Shown here: piece after piece, positions 37,498 through 45,677 of the stretch | Numbering within the stretch: position 1 is the first letter of the stretch | Layout: every line of letters begins with the position of its first letter | NCBI RefSeq assembly: GCF_025506355.1 | Contig: NZ_JANZYP010000007.1 | Span: 124,001-188,000 of the forward strand | Direction: 5' to 3' | From: Sphaerisporangium corydalis | GTDB taxonomy: Bacteria > Actinomycetota > Actinomycetes > Streptosporangiales > Streptosporangiaceae | DNA length: 64,000 nucleotides | Program-made: the position numbers and the translations under genes | Notes under the pieces: generated by a model | What the model was told of the DNA's origin: nothing | Databases searched by the model: none | The model's input: the letters and a program-made list of their open reading frames with translations, nothing else

Positions 37498-38429
37498 GCG
37501 CTACTGCCCATCTGCCGGTAGCGGTCCCCACCCCCGGGACCGGCCCGGGGCGGCGCCCGATGAGCCCCCCGCTGAAGGGCACGCTGCTGGCCGCCCTCGG
37601 GGTGCTGTCCTTCTCCGGCACGCTGCCCGCCACCGCCTTCGCCCTGCGCGGCTTCGACCCCTACATGGTCGCCATCGGCCGGGCGGCGGTCGCCGCGCTC
37701 ATCGCGGGCCTGTGCCTCCTGCTCGCCCGCGTCCCCCTGCTGCCGCCCCGCTCCCTGCTCGGGTCGTACGTGGTCATCGCGCTCTCGGTGGTGTTCGGAT
37801 TCCCGCTGTTCAGCGGCCTGGCGCTGGACGCGGGGGCGAGCGTGTCGCACGCGGCCGTCGTCGTCGGGCTGCTCCCGGCCGCCACGGCGGTCTGCGCCGT
37901 CCTGCGGGCGGGAGAGCGCCCCCGGCCGCTGTTCTGGGTGGCGAGCGCCGCAGGGGCCGTCTCGGTCACGGTCTTCACACTGAGCAGGGGAGACGGGCGG
38001 CTCGCCGTCGCCGACCTGCTGATGCTGGCCGCGCTGCTCTGCGCCGCCGTGGGCTACACCGAGGGCGGCAGGCTCGCCCGGGACACGCCGGGGTGGCGGG
38101 TCATCTCCTACGCGCTGGTGGTGGCCGCCCCCGTGTCGGTGCCGGTGACGGTGGCCCTGGCCGTGGTCACGCCCATGCACCCCACGACCGGGGCCGTGGC
38201 CGGGTTCGCCTATGTCGCGGTGGTGTCGATGTTCCTCGGCTTCATCCCGTGGTACGCCGGGCTGGCGCTGGGCGGCATCGCCCGCGCGGGGCAGACCCAG
38301 CTCCTCCAGCCGCTGATCTCGCTGCTGCTGGCCTGGCTGCTGCTCGCCGAGCGGCTGGAGGTCGCCACGCTCGCCGGGGCGCTGGCCGTGCTGGTGTGCG
38401 TCGCCGCGACCCAGCGCGCCCGCGCCTGA
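37482..38429 (+). CDS. EamA/DMT-family transporter
   Basis: The 315-residue protein has ten predicted membrane helices in two EamA repeats, such as GTLLAALGVLSFSGTLPATAFALRGFDPYMVAIGRAAVAALIAGLCLLLARV and the C-terminal YAGLALGGIARAGQTQLLQPLISLLLAWLLLAERL. The family exports amino acids or other metabolites. It shares its promoter region with a MocR regulator, a common pair for PLP- or amine-linked export. The start at 37482 overlaps the mocR start; an ATG at 37560, with the conserved membrane part right after it, is the safer alternative. Confidence 0.85.
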   Translation: MRVENSATAHLPVAVPTPGTGPGRRPMSPPLKGTLLAALGVLSFSGTLPATAFALRGFDPYMVAIGRAAVAALIAGLCLLLARVPLLPPRSLLGSYVVIALSVVFGFPLFSGLALDAGASVSHAAVVVGLLPAATAVCAVLRAGERPRPLFWVASAAGAVSVTVFTLSRGDGRLAVADLLMLAALLCAAVGYTEGGRLARDTPGWRVISYALVVAAPVSVPVTVALAVVTPMHPTTGAVAGFAYVAVVSMFLGFIPWYAGLALGGIARAGQTQLLQPLISLLLAWLLLAERLEVATLAGALAVLVCVAATQRARA

Positions 38430-38444
38430 CCCCCGCCCGCGCGG

Positions 38445-39185
38445 TCAGGCGCCGAGGGGGACGGAGTAGACCAGGCGGAAGCGGTCGCCGGGGACCACGA
38501 TGTCGCTGGTCTCCACCGGGCGGTCGCCCGACCAGTGGGTGCGCTCCACGTGCAGGATGTGCACCCCGGTCGGCAGGTCGAGCAGGTCGCTCTCGGTCGG
38601 CTGCGGCACCCGGGTGTGCACGCTCTCGCGGATGTCGGTGATCTTGATTCCGACGGCGGACATGCGGGCCACGAGGCTCTTGCGGCCGTTGGTGCCCTCC
38701 TCGGGGAAGGACTGCCCACGGCCGAGGTCGGCGGGCTCGTAGGAGGTGGCGAGCTGCATCGGCTTGCCCTCGGTGCGGAAGACGTAGCGCGTGCGGGTCA
38801 CCGGGTCGCCCTCCTCCAGGCGCAGCCGGCGGGCGACGTCGCGCATCGCCTTGATCGTCTCGCTCCGCCAGTCCCAGGTGGCGCGGTGGCCGCCGGCCTG
38901 CATGTCGGCGGCGAAGGGGGCGTCGTGGTCGACGTAGCGGCAGCGCTGCAGGGGGTAGAGCACGGACTTCTCGCGCACGTAGTGCCCGGAGCCGACCTTG
39001 CCGATGATCAGGCCCTCGGCGGCGAGCACCCTCAGCGCGTGCCTGGCGGCGGTCTCGCCGACGCGGAAGCGCTGGGTGAGCTGGGCGCGGGACGGGATGG
39101 GCGCGCCCGGCGGCAGGGTGCCGTCGACTATCTGGGCCCGCAGCTCTTCGACCACTCGGAGGTACACCGGGTCGTTACCAGTCAT
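38445..39185 (-). CDS. GntR-family regulator, HutC/UTRA type
   Basis: The 246-residue protein has a winged helix-turn-helix at about 5-70 (PSRAQLTQRFRVGETAARHALRVLAAEGLI) and a UTRA domain at about 95-240 (ITDIRESVHTRVPQPTESDLLDLPTGVHILHVERTH). It ends 16 bases from the convergent EamA stop. GAGGGA lies upstream of the ATG. TTGTCT and TAGGGA, 16 bases apart in 39186-39250 (minus strand), could be its promoter. The ligand is unknown. Confidence 0.82.
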   Translation of the reverse strand: MTGNDPVYLRVVEELRAQIVDGTLPPGAPIPSRAQLTQRFRVGETAARHALRVLAAEGLIIGKVGSGHYVREKSVLYPLQRCRYVDHDAPFAADMQAGGHRATWDWRSETIKAMRDVARRLRLEEGDPVTRTRYVFRTEGKPMQLATSYEPADLGRGQSFPEEGTNGRKSLVARMSAVGIKITDIRESVHTRVPQPTESDLLDLPTGVHILHVERTHWSGDRPVETSDIVVPGDRFRLVYSVPLGA

Positions 39186-39495
39186 CCGTCCATCCCTCGG
39201 GGCGTTCGAGATCGTTTCCCTATCTTGCCGTAATCGGGAGACAACTGGGAGTAATGACGACGACTTGGAGTCCCAACTTTACCAAATGTGATTCTGTGAC
39301 CACGGCGCGTGCCGGGCGGTGTGAGGGCTTCCCGTGCGTCCCGGACGCCGACCCCTCCACCTGCGGGGGAGCGCCGCTGCAAACCGGGCGTTTCCCGGCG
39401 TCCTCCCCGCCATGGGGGTCCGGCCGCCGGGCACGCGGAGCCGATCGGAAAATTCTCCTAAGAAGCGTGTAACGCCCCCGTAAGCCGCGCCGATT
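39186..39495. promoter_or_regulatory. Intergenic promoter region between the GntR regulator and dapA
   Basis: This 310-base stretch holds no supportable gene. It contains the likely leftward promoter of the GntR regulator near 39186-39250, a locally AT-richer patch with GACTTGGAGTC (3-base-spaced inverted GACT) near 39268, and a final GC-rich part without a clear feature. Confidence 0.4.
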
Positions 39496-39557
39496 GCACG
39501 GGTAGAGGTCGTCGATGTGTGTACCCCCGAGCACATATCGGCGGCCTCTATCCATGT
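39496..39557 (+). ncRNA. Long RNA stem-loop upstream of dapA
   Basis: Positions 39500-39521 pair with 39532-39553 in an uninterrupted 22-pair stem around a 10-base loop. Four of the pairs (at 39502, 39509, 39512 and 39517) are G.U. One mismatch and three more outer pairs extend it to 39496-39557. Read from the minus strand, the same positions would be A.C mismatches, so only a rightward transcript folds well. A second, GC-only hairpin follows at 39585. Confidence 0.5.
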
Positions 39558-39584
39558 CAGATCATCACCGGCGGAACCGGTACA

Positions 39585-39600
39585 GGCCCCGATCGGGGCT
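39585..39600 (+). terminator. GC-rich hairpin after the long stem-loop
   Basis: GCCCC pairs with GGGGC around GATC (39586-39599), with an outer G.U pair and then TTCTCG. It could end a short RNA that starts before 39496, upstream of the dapA promoter. Confidence 0.4.
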
Positions 39601-39652
39601 TCTCGCGTAGCGAACCGGGGTGGCGGGGTCCCACCGCCTTCACGGATCCGGG

Positions 39653-39666
39653 TACCGTTCGGTCTA
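39653..39666 (+). promoter_or_regulatory. Leaderless promoter of dapA
   Basis: TACCGT at 39653-39658 lies seven bases before the ATG at 39666, with no ribosome binding site. Confidence 0.55.
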
Positions 39667-40580
39667 TGGCATCGCCAACAGGAACCTCCGACGCGCCCTT
39701 CGGTCGCATGCTGACCGCGATGGTCACGCCGTTCACGGCCGACGGTGCCGTCGACATCGACGGTGCCCGGCGCCTGGCCGGCTACCTCGTGGACGAGCAG
39801 CGCAACGACGGCCTCATCGTGGGCGGTACGACGGGCGAGTCCCCCACCACCTCCGACGCGGAGAAGGACCAGGTCCTGCGGGCCGTGGTCGAGGCGGTCG
39901 GCGACCGGGCCACCATCGTGGCCGGAGCGGGCACCAACGACACCCGCCATTCCGTCGAGCTCGCCCAGGCCGCCGAGCGCGCGGGCGCGCACGGCCTGCT
40001 GCTGGTGACGCCGTACTACAACAAACCTCCGCAGGAGGGCCTGTACCGCCACTTCACCACCGTGGCCGACGCGACCGGCCTCCCGGTGATGCTGTACGAC
40101 ATCCCCTCGCGCTCGGGCGTGCCCATCGCGACCGAGACCCTGCTGCGCCTCGCCTCCCACCCGCGCGTGGTCGCGGTGAAGGACGCCAAGGGCGACCTGT
40201 TCGCCGGCTCCCAGGTGATGGCCGCGACCGACCTGGTCTACTACTCAGGGGACGACGCGCTGAACCTGCCGTGGCTGTCGGTCGGCGCCGCCGGCTTCGT
40301 GAGCGTGGTGGGCCACGCCGCGGGCGCCGAGCTCGCCACCATGATCCATCTGTTCCAGTCCGGCCACGTCGAGGGCGCGCGCGCCGTGCACCGCCGCCTG
40401 CTGCCCGTCGTGACCGGCATCATGACCCGCGCTCAGGGTGCGATCATGGCCAAGGCGGCCCTCGGCCTCCTCGGCCGGCCGGCGGGCCCCGTGCGCCTTC
40501 CCCTGGTGGACGCCACCCGCGACCAGGTCGCGGTCCTGAGGGAGGACCTCGTCGCCGGCGGCGTGAAGTTGTCCGACTGA
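39666..40580 (+). CDS. dapA: 4-Hydroxy-tetrahydrodipicolinate synthase
   Basis: The 304-residue TIM barrel condenses pyruvate with aspartate semialdehyde, the first step to lysine and diaminopimelate. It shows GGTTGESPTTSDAEK (about 46-60), VTPYYNKPPQEGLYRHF (about 112-128), YDIPSRSG (Tyr near 143) and the Schiff-base lysine K172 in VAVKDAKGD. The frame is open 50 codons upstream, but the ATG at 39666 fits the family and follows a -10 box. The upstream hairpins could affect its expression. Confidence 0.95.
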   Translation: MASPTGTSDAPFGRMLTAMVTPFTADGAVDIDGARRLAGYLVDEQRNDGLIVGGTTGESPTTSDAEKDQVLRAVVEAVGDRATIVAGAGTNDTRHSVELAQAAERAGAHGLLLVTPYYNKPPQEGLYRHFTTVADATGLPVMLYDIPSRSGVPIATETLLRLASHPRVVAVKDAKGDLFAGSQVMAATDLVYYSGDDALNLPWLSVGAAGFVSVVGHAAGAELATMIHLFQSGHVEGARAVHRRLLPVVTGIMTRAQGAIMAKAALGLLGRPAGPVRLPLVDATRDQVAVLREDLVAGGVKLSD

Positions 40581-40673
40581 CGTACCGCGCGCCGCCGCTC
40601 GGCGGGGCGCGGAGATTATCTGGCCTGCCCGCCGCACGCATGGCGTGAACGGCGGAGAACGATCGGAATGAGT

Positions 40674-40774
40674 CGCCGCGGCTGAACGCGGCGGGGAGGA
40701 ACAAAGAGTTTGAGAGAGAGACGAAGCGATCTCGGCCCGCGACGCGCCGCACGGCTCGGCGAGGGAGCCGTGCG
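40674..40774 (+). promoter_or_regulatory. Two hairpins in the rnj leader
   Basis: CGCCGCG pairs with CGCGGCG (40674-40693). A perfect 10-bp stem CGCACGGCTC / GAGCCGTGCG (40748-40774) ends 33 bases before the rnj start. The 227 bases between dapA and rnj hold no gene. Leader structure upstream of an RNase gene suggests autoregulation. Confidence 0.45.
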
Positions 40775-40807
40775 TGGGCGCCGGGCCGGCGTACACGGGG
40801 GTAGAGC

Positions 40808-42493
40808 ATGAGCCATCCGCATCCCGAGCTCGGTCTTCCTCCGGCACTGCCGGAGAACGGCCTGCGCATCGTCGCCCTGGGCGGCCTCGGTGAAATCGGC
40901 AGGAACATGGCGGTCTTCGAGTTCGACGGCCGCCTGCTGGTCGTCGACTGCGGAGTCCTGTTCCCCGAGCCCGACCAGCCCGGCGTGGACCTGATCCTGC
41001 CCGACTTCGACTACATCAGAGACCGTCTCGACGACATCGAGGCGGTCGTGCTGACCCACGCGCACGAGGACCACATCGGCGCCGTGCCCTACCTGTTGCG
41101 CGAGCGGTCCAACATCCCGCTCGTGGGGTCCCGGCTGACGCTGGGGCTGATCGAGAGCAAGCTCACCGAACACCGCATCCAGCCGGTCAAGGTGGAGGTG
41201 GCCGAGGGGCAGCGGCAGCGGTTCGGGCCGTTCGAGTGCGAGTTCTTCGCGGTCAACCACTCCATCCCGGACGCGCTGGCCGTCGCGATCAGGACGCCCG
41301 CGGGCATCGTGCTGCACACCGGCGACTTCAAGATGGACCAGTTGCCGCTCGACGGCCGCCTGACCGACCTCGGCGGGTTCGCCAGGCTCGGCTCCGAGGG
41401 CGTCGACCTGCTGATGTCGGACTCGACGAACTCCGAGGTGCCCGGCTTCGTGCCGAGCGAGCGCACCATCAGCCCGGTGATCGACGACGTGTTCCGCAGC
41501 GCGACCAAGCGGATCATCGTCGCCTGTTTCGCCTCGCACGTGCACCGCGTGCAGCAGATCTTCGACGCCGCCGAGGAGAACGGCCGCAAGGTCGCGCTCA
41601 TCGGCCGGTCGATGGTCCGCAACATGGGCGTCGCGCGCGAGCTCGGCTACCTGCGGGTCCCCCCGGGGATCCTGGTCGACTCGCGGGAGATCGAGGAGTG
41701 GCCGCCGGAGGACGTCGTGCTGATCTGCACGGGGTCGCAGGGCGAGCCCATGGCCGCGCTGTCGCGCATGGCCAACCGCGACCACCCGATCCGGGTCGCC
41801 GACGGCGACACGGTGCTGCTGGCGTCCTCGCTGGTGCCCGGGAACGAGACGGCGGTCAACAAGGTCATCAACGGGCTCACCCGCTGGGGCGCCCGCGTGA
41901 TCCACAAGGGCAACGCGCTCGTGCACGTCTCCGGCCACGCGGCCGCGGGCGAGCTGCTGTACGTGCTGAACCTCACCAAGCCGTCCAACTTCATGCCGGT
42001 GCACGGCGAGTGGCGCCACATGCGCGCGCACGCCAAGCTCGCGGCGCTGACCGGCGTGCCCGACGACCACATCGTCATCGCCGAGGACGGCGTGGTGGTG
42101 GACCTGGTCGACGGCCGGGCCAGGATCGTCGGCGCGGTGCCGTGCGGGTACGTCTACGTCGACGGTTCCTCGGTCGGCGCGGTCACCGACGTCGCGCTGA
42201 AGGACCGGCGCATCCTCGGCGACGAGGGCTTCATCTCCGTCGTCGTGGTGGTCGACTCCACGACCGGCAAGGTGAGCGCCGGCCCCGAGGTGTACGCGCG
42301 CGGGTCGGGCATCGAGATCGAGGCGTTCGACGCGGTGCTGCCGCTCATCGAGAAGGCGCTGCAGGAGGCCGGGGCCGACGGGGTGGCCGATCTCCAGCAG
42401 ATGCGCCGCCTCACGCGCCGCATCGTGGGCCGCTGGGTCAGCGACACCTACCGCCGCCGTCCCATGATTATTCCGGTGGTGGTGGAGGTCTGA
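40808..42493 (+). CDS. rnj: Ribonuclease J
   Basis: The 561-residue metallo-beta-lactamase/beta-CASP nuclease has GGLGEIGRNM (about 24-33), the zinc motif HAHEDHIG (about 81-88), the NHSIPDA loop, TGDFKMD, the beta-CASP segment and the second domain's GHAAAGEL and PVHGEWRHMRAHAKLA. It has both 5' exonuclease and endonuclease activity on RNA, and in actinomycetes it works with RNase E and PNPase. It follows dapA by 227 bases, an order conserved in actinomycetes. GGGGGTAGAGC precedes the ATG. Confidence 0.95.
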   Translation: MSHPHPELGLPPALPENGLRIVALGGLGEIGRNMAVFEFDGRLLVVDCGVLFPEPDQPGVDLILPDFDYIRDRLDDIEAVVLTHAHEDHIGAVPYLLRERSNIPLVGSRLTLGLIESKLTEHRIQPVKVEVAEGQRQRFGPFECEFFAVNHSIPDALAVAIRTPAGIVLHTGDFKMDQLPLDGRLTDLGGFARLGSEGVDLLMSDSTNSEVPGFVPSERTISPVIDDVFRSATKRIIVACFASHVHRVQQIFDAAEENGRKVALIGRSMVRNMGVARELGYLRVPPGILVDSREIEEWPPEDVVLICTGSQGEPMAALSRMANRDHPIRVADGDTVLLASSLVPGNETAVNKVINGLTRWGARVIHKGNALVHVSGHAAAGELLYVLNLTKPSNFMPVHGEWRHMRAHAKLAALTGVPDDHIVIAEDGVVVDLVDGRARIVGAVPCGYVYVDGSSVGAVTDVALKDRRILGDEGFISVVVVVDSTTGKVSAGPEVYARGSGIEIEAFDAVLPLIEKALQEAGADGVADLQQMRRLTRRIVGRWVSDTYRRRPMIIPVVVEV

Positions 42494-42572
42494 GTGGGCA
42501 TAGGTTCTCACGTGCCGGAGCACTTCGGCCGGGCACGAGGAGCCGTATGCCATTCAGACGAGCCGAGCGCCG

Positions 42573-43103
42573 GTGAACGCCGAGGCCCCCGCGGGCGGCG
42601 TCACCGGCGCGACGATCGACGTCGTCTACACCAAGTTCGACGGTTCGCTCCACTGGCACCACGGGGCGAGCCTGCTGGGGGAGGACGAGCACGGCGTCTG
42701 GACCGGTTGCCGTGCCCGGTCCAGCGCCCGCAGGGGGAGCGAGCCGCCGGTCGTGTGGCGTCACCCGTTCGTCATGCTGTTCCCCCGCGACGCCTGGTGG
42801 ACCGCCTCGTTCAACGGGCGGCCCAGCAAGCTGGAGATCTACTGCGACATCACGACCGTCCCCCGGTGGGGTGACGGCGGGGTCACCATGGTCGACCTCG
42901 ACCTGGACGTGATCCGCATGCGGGACGGTCGGGTGCTGCTCGACGACGAGGACGAGTTCGCCGAGCACCGCGTCCGCTACTCCTACCCGCAGGACGTGGT
43001 CGAGCAGGCGGAGCGGTCGGCCGGCTGGCTGATGGCCGCCGTCCGCGCCCGCGCCGCGCCGTTCTCCGGGGTTCACCGGACCTGGATGACGCACGTCGTG
43101 TGA
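42573..43103 (+). CDS. DUF402 domain protein
   Basis: The 176-residue protein matches DUF402 (FomD-like barrel): YTKFDGSLHWHHGASLLGEDEHGVW, WWTASFNGRPSKLEIYCDITTVPRWGDGGVTMVDLDLDVIRMRDG and LLDEDEF-like (LLDDEDEF). Related proteins are nucleotide pyrophosphatases or phosphohydrolases using metal held by Asp residues; the conserved Y-C-D-I and D-L-D-L-D acids fit. Start is a GTG with a weak purine stretch. A strong terminator begins two bases after its stop. Confidence 0.75.
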   Translation: MNAEAPAGGVTGATIDVVYTKFDGSLHWHHGASLLGEDEHGVWTGCRARSSARRGSEPPVVWRHPFVMLFPRDAWWTASFNGRPSKLEIYCDITTVPRWGDGGVTMVDLDLDVIRMRDGRVLLDDEDEFAEHRVRYSYPQDVVEQAERSAGWLMAAVRARAAPFSGVHRTWMTHVV

Positions 43104-43104
43104 C

Positions 43105-43143
43105 GGCCCCGGGCCGCCGCCGGCGGCGCGGCGGCCCGGGGCC
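43105..43143. terminator. Convergent terminator after the DUF402 gene
   Basis: A perfect 14-bp GC stem (43105-43118 with 43130-43143) and 11-base loop separate it from the pectate lyase gene on the other strand. Confidence 0.75.
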
Positions 43144-43163
43144 GGGTTCACGTGGGGTGCCGG

Positions 43164-44483
43164 TCAGTGCAGGCGGCCCGCGCCCGCGAGCAGCGGCACC
43201 TTCACGGGCACCAGGATGGCCGGGTCCACCTTCGTGTGCAGGGTGGGCGTCCAGCCGACGTCACCCGACAGGTCGGGGTCGTGGGTGGCGTTGTGCGCCG
43301 CAAGCATGTCCACCGGGCGGGTCCTGCCGCCGGCGGTCACCAGCGTGCCGGCGGTGTGGATCGCGGTGCCGCCCCAGTTGTAGATGATCTGGTCGGCGGT
43401 GACGCCCGCGCCGAGCCGGTAGTAGTCGTTCTCGGCGTAGATCTTCGACTGCACGCCGACGCCGAGGCTGTAGACGTACCCGGCGCCCGAGGGGATGTCG
43501 TAGTAGTTGTTGTAGACATGCACCTGGCCGAACCGCACGCGCGGCGCCCGCTGCAGGATCGTGTCGAACACGTTGTGGTGCACGGTCACGTTCAGCTTGC
43601 CGGTGTCGGTGGCCGGGTTGTTGGTGGAGCCGATGAGCATGGTCTTGTCGTGGTCGGCGAACCGGTTCCACGAGACGGTGGCCAGGTCCGACCCGTTGGT
43701 GATGTCCAGCTCGCCGTCGTGCACCTGGTAGGGCCGCCCGAAGTACAGCGGTTGCGCCGTGTCGGGGTTGGTGCCGTCGTCGAAACTGTTGTGGTCGGCC
43801 CACACGTGCGTGGAGCCGGTGACCGAGATGTTGTCGTACAGGGAGTTCCAGTTGCCCTCGTCGCCGTCGGTGGGGTCCCACTGCGGGAAGCAGTCGTAGG
43901 CGTCCTGGAAGGTGATGTTCCTGATGATGACGTTGTCGGCCTTGTCGACGTGCAGGTTGAGACCCTTGATCGTCGCGTGGCCGAGGCCGACGATGGTGGT
44001 GTTGGAGCCGACCTTCGGCTTGATGCGCGCGGTCTGGCGGGCGGCCGAGGCGGCGCGGGCGTCCTCCAGCGGGCCGGACGGCTCGGCGTCCCGCCCCCAC
44101 ACCGCCGGGTCGTAGGCCGCGAGGTAGGCCGGCAGCGTGTACCCGTTCACGGCGTAGTCGGCGCAGGTCAGGGGTGCGCCGGTGTCGCCGGTGTTCCCGT
44201 CGACGGCCCCCTTGACGTAGATGATCTTGGGGGTGGCGTCGCCGCCGTTCAGGGCCGCGAGCAGGCCCGAGCGGTCGCGGACGGTGAAGACGTGCGCCGC
44301 GTCGGCCGCGGAGCCGCCGGTGGTGCCGGTCGTGGCCGAGGCCCACCCGTCGCCGGCGGGCAGGGTGCGCCGTCCCAGCGGGACGTCCCCGCCCGCCGAT
44401 GCCGTCGCGGGCGGGACGCACACCAGGGCCGCGGCGCACGCGGCAGAAGTGAGGACGGCCGCCGCTCTCAAGGGTGTTCTCAC
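43164..44483 (-). CDS. Secreted pectate lyase, polysaccharide lyase family 1
   Basis: The 439-residue protein has a Sec signal peptide (RTPLRAAAVLTSAACAAALVCVPP..., cut near residue 30). The mature parallel beta-helix has the PL1 signatures VGLGHATIKGLNLHV, VIIRNITFQDAYDC, HVWADHNSFDDG and, near the active site, HHNVFDTILQRAPRVRFG with the catalytic Arg. It cleaves polygalacturonate by calcium-dependent beta-elimination to 4,5-unsaturated oligomers. The GTG has TGGAGG eight bases upstream. It is 14 bases downstream of kdgD and so is probably co-transcribed with it. Confidence 0.92.
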   Translation of the reverse strand: MRTPLRAAAVLTSAACAAALVCVPPATASAGGDVPLGRRTLPAGDGWASATTGTTGGSAADAAHVFTVRDRSGLLAALNGGDATPKIIYVKGAVDGNTGDTGAPLTCADYAVNGYTLPAYLAAYDPAVWGRDAEPSGPLEDARAASAARQTARIKPKVGSNTTIVGLGHATIKGLNLHVDKADNVIIRNITFQDAYDCFPQWDPTDGDEGNWNSLYDNISVTGSTHVWADHNSFDDGTNPDTAQPLYFGRPYQVHDGELDITNGSDLATVSWNRFADHDKTMLIGSTNNPATDTGKLNVTVHHNVFDTILQRAPRVRFGQVHVYNNYYDIPSGAGYVYSLGVGVQSKIYAENDYYRLGAGVTADQIIYNWGGTAIHTAGTLVTAGGRTRPVDMLAAHNATHDPDLSGDVGWTPTLHTKVDPAILVPVKVPLLAGAGRLH

Positions 44484-44497
44484 GGGATTCCTCCAGG

Positions 44498-45433
44498 TCA
44501 GGGGAGTGTGGGGGGTAAATCCTCGACGACCCCGAGGGCGTGCTCGATCAGCTCGGTGAGCCGCTTGACGTGCTCGGGAGCCGGCTCGCCGAGCGGGGCG
44601 CGCACGGGGCCCACGTCGAGGCCGCGCAGCCGCACGCCGGCCTTGACCAGCGACACGGCGTACCCGGCGCCCTGGCGGCGCAGCTCGACCAGCGGCCGGT
44701 AGAACTCGTCGACCAGCCGGTTCACGGTGGCGTCGTCGCCGCCCAGCAGGGCCCGGTGGAACGCCATGGCCACGGTGGGCAGGAAGCAGAAGACGGCCGA
44801 GGAGTAGCGGGTGATCCCGAGGCCCCGGTAGGGGAGCGCGGACATCTCCGCCGTGGGCAGCCCGTTGAAGTACAGCAGGTCCTCGCCGGCCGACCGGACC
44901 GCGCTGATCGTCCGCTGGAGCAGGTCCAGGTCGCCGTACCCGTCCTTGAGGCCGACGATCCGAGGGTGGCGGGCCAGCGCCACGACGGTGTCCGGCTCGA
45001 AGATCGCGTTGTCGCGCTGGTAGAGGATGACGGGCAGCCCGGCGGTGGCGGCCAGCTCCTCGTAGTGGCGGCGCAGGCCCTGCTGGTCGGCCTGGATGAG
45101 GTAGGGCGGCAGGGCGAGCAGGCCGTCGGCCCCTGCCCGCTCGGCGGCGGCGGAGAACCGCGAGGCCAGGGCGAGCCCGTATCCCGTGCCGGCGATGACG
45201 GGCACCCGTCCCGCGGCCTCCTCGACGGCGGCGGCGACGCAGGCCGCGTAGTCGTCCAGGCCCAGGGACGGGAACTCGCCCGTCCCGCAGCACGCGAACA
45301 CCGCGCCGCATCCCGCCGCGAGACCGTCGCGTACGTGCCGGCGGAAGGCGTCGAGGTTGAGCCGCTCCCGGTCGTCGCACGGTGTGACGGGAAAGAACAG
45401 CAGCCCGTCGAGCCGATCCACCAGCGCAGTCAT
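44498..45433 (-). CDS. kdgD: 5-Dehydro-4-deoxyglucarate dehydratase
   Basis: The 311-residue DapA-superfamily enzyme converts 3-deoxy-2-keto-hexarate into 2-oxoglutarate semialdehyde with loss of water and CO2. The Schiff-base lysine is K163 in VGLKDGYGD. FFPVTPC, FACCGTGEFPSLG, LPPYLIQADQQGLRRHYE and LYQRDNAIF (Tyr near 137) are all KdgD-like. The ATG at 45433 has AGAGGAC upstream; a longer frame from 45454 is less likely. The gene is divergent from the ABC transporter and leads into the pectate lyase gene. Confidence 0.85.
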   Translation of the reverse strand: MTALVDRLDGLLFFPVTPCDDRERLNLDAFRRHVRDGLAAGCGAVFACCGTGEFPSLGLDDYAACVAAAVEEAAGRVPVIAGTGYGLALASRFSAAAERAGADGLLALPPYLIQADQQGLRRHYEELAATAGLPVILYQRDNAIFEPDTVVALARHPRIVGLKDGYGDLDLLQRTISAVRSAGEDLLYFNGLPTAEMSALPYRGLGITRYSSAVFCFLPTVAMAFHRALLGGDDATVNRLVDEFYRPLVELRRQGAGYAVSLVKAGVRLRGLDVGPVRAPLGEPAPEHVKRLTELIEHALGVVEDLPPTLP

Positions 45434-45468
45434 GCGGTCCTCTCTTGCGTACACACTCAGGAACTGTA

Positions 45469-45483
45469 TTCACGTATATGAAC
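45469..45483. promoter_or_regulatory. Island operator, kdgD/ABC promoter region (site D)
   Basis: TTCACG-TAT-ATGAAC fits the island consensus TTSCRT-TAC-ATGAAA. A weak second copy could lie 20 bp away at 45449-45463. It is placed just upstream of kdgD on one side and 195 bp from the ABC operon on the other. Confidence 0.45.
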
Positions 45484-45578
45484 ACATGGAACCTAAGACC
45501 GACACGCCCCGCCAGTCAAGGGAGCGGGGGAAACGTGGCTGCCCCACATTCGAAATGCTTTGGTTACCTGGCGAAGGG

Positions 45579-45640
45579 TTGACAGTGGCCTCGGTCGGTT
45601 CCTACGTTGACGGCGCGTCCACAAGTGTGAACGTGGTTCA
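45579..45640 (+). promoter_or_regulatory. Promoter and possible second operator of the ABC operon
   Basis: TTGACA (45579-45584), 18 bp, TACGTT (45603-45608) is the best sigma-70-type promoter in the window. Right after it TGAAC-GTG-GTTCA (45628-45640) is a perfect inverted repeat that could be an operator. Confidence 0.6.
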
Positions 45641-45677
45641 AGAATGTGACACGTTGCCCGACCGAACGGAGTGCCAG

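Noticed and set aside
39496-39557. A lysine riboswitch upstream of dapA
   Set aside because: AGAGG appears in the stem, but the complex five-helix lysine aptamer cannot be built; the element is a simple long hairpin.
39519-39665. N-terminal extension of DapA
   Set aside because: It is arginine/glycine-rich and unconserved, and would be read through the hairpin region; the family N-terminus begins at 39666.
40616-42553. 645-residue frame antisense to rnj
   Set aside because: It covers rnj entirely and contains only His/Asp/Arg-rich shadow sequence.
43152-45485. Frames on both strands across the pectate lyase and kdgD genes, some over 500 codons
   Set aside because: They are shadows; the lyase and KdgD readings have signal peptide and catalytic motifs.
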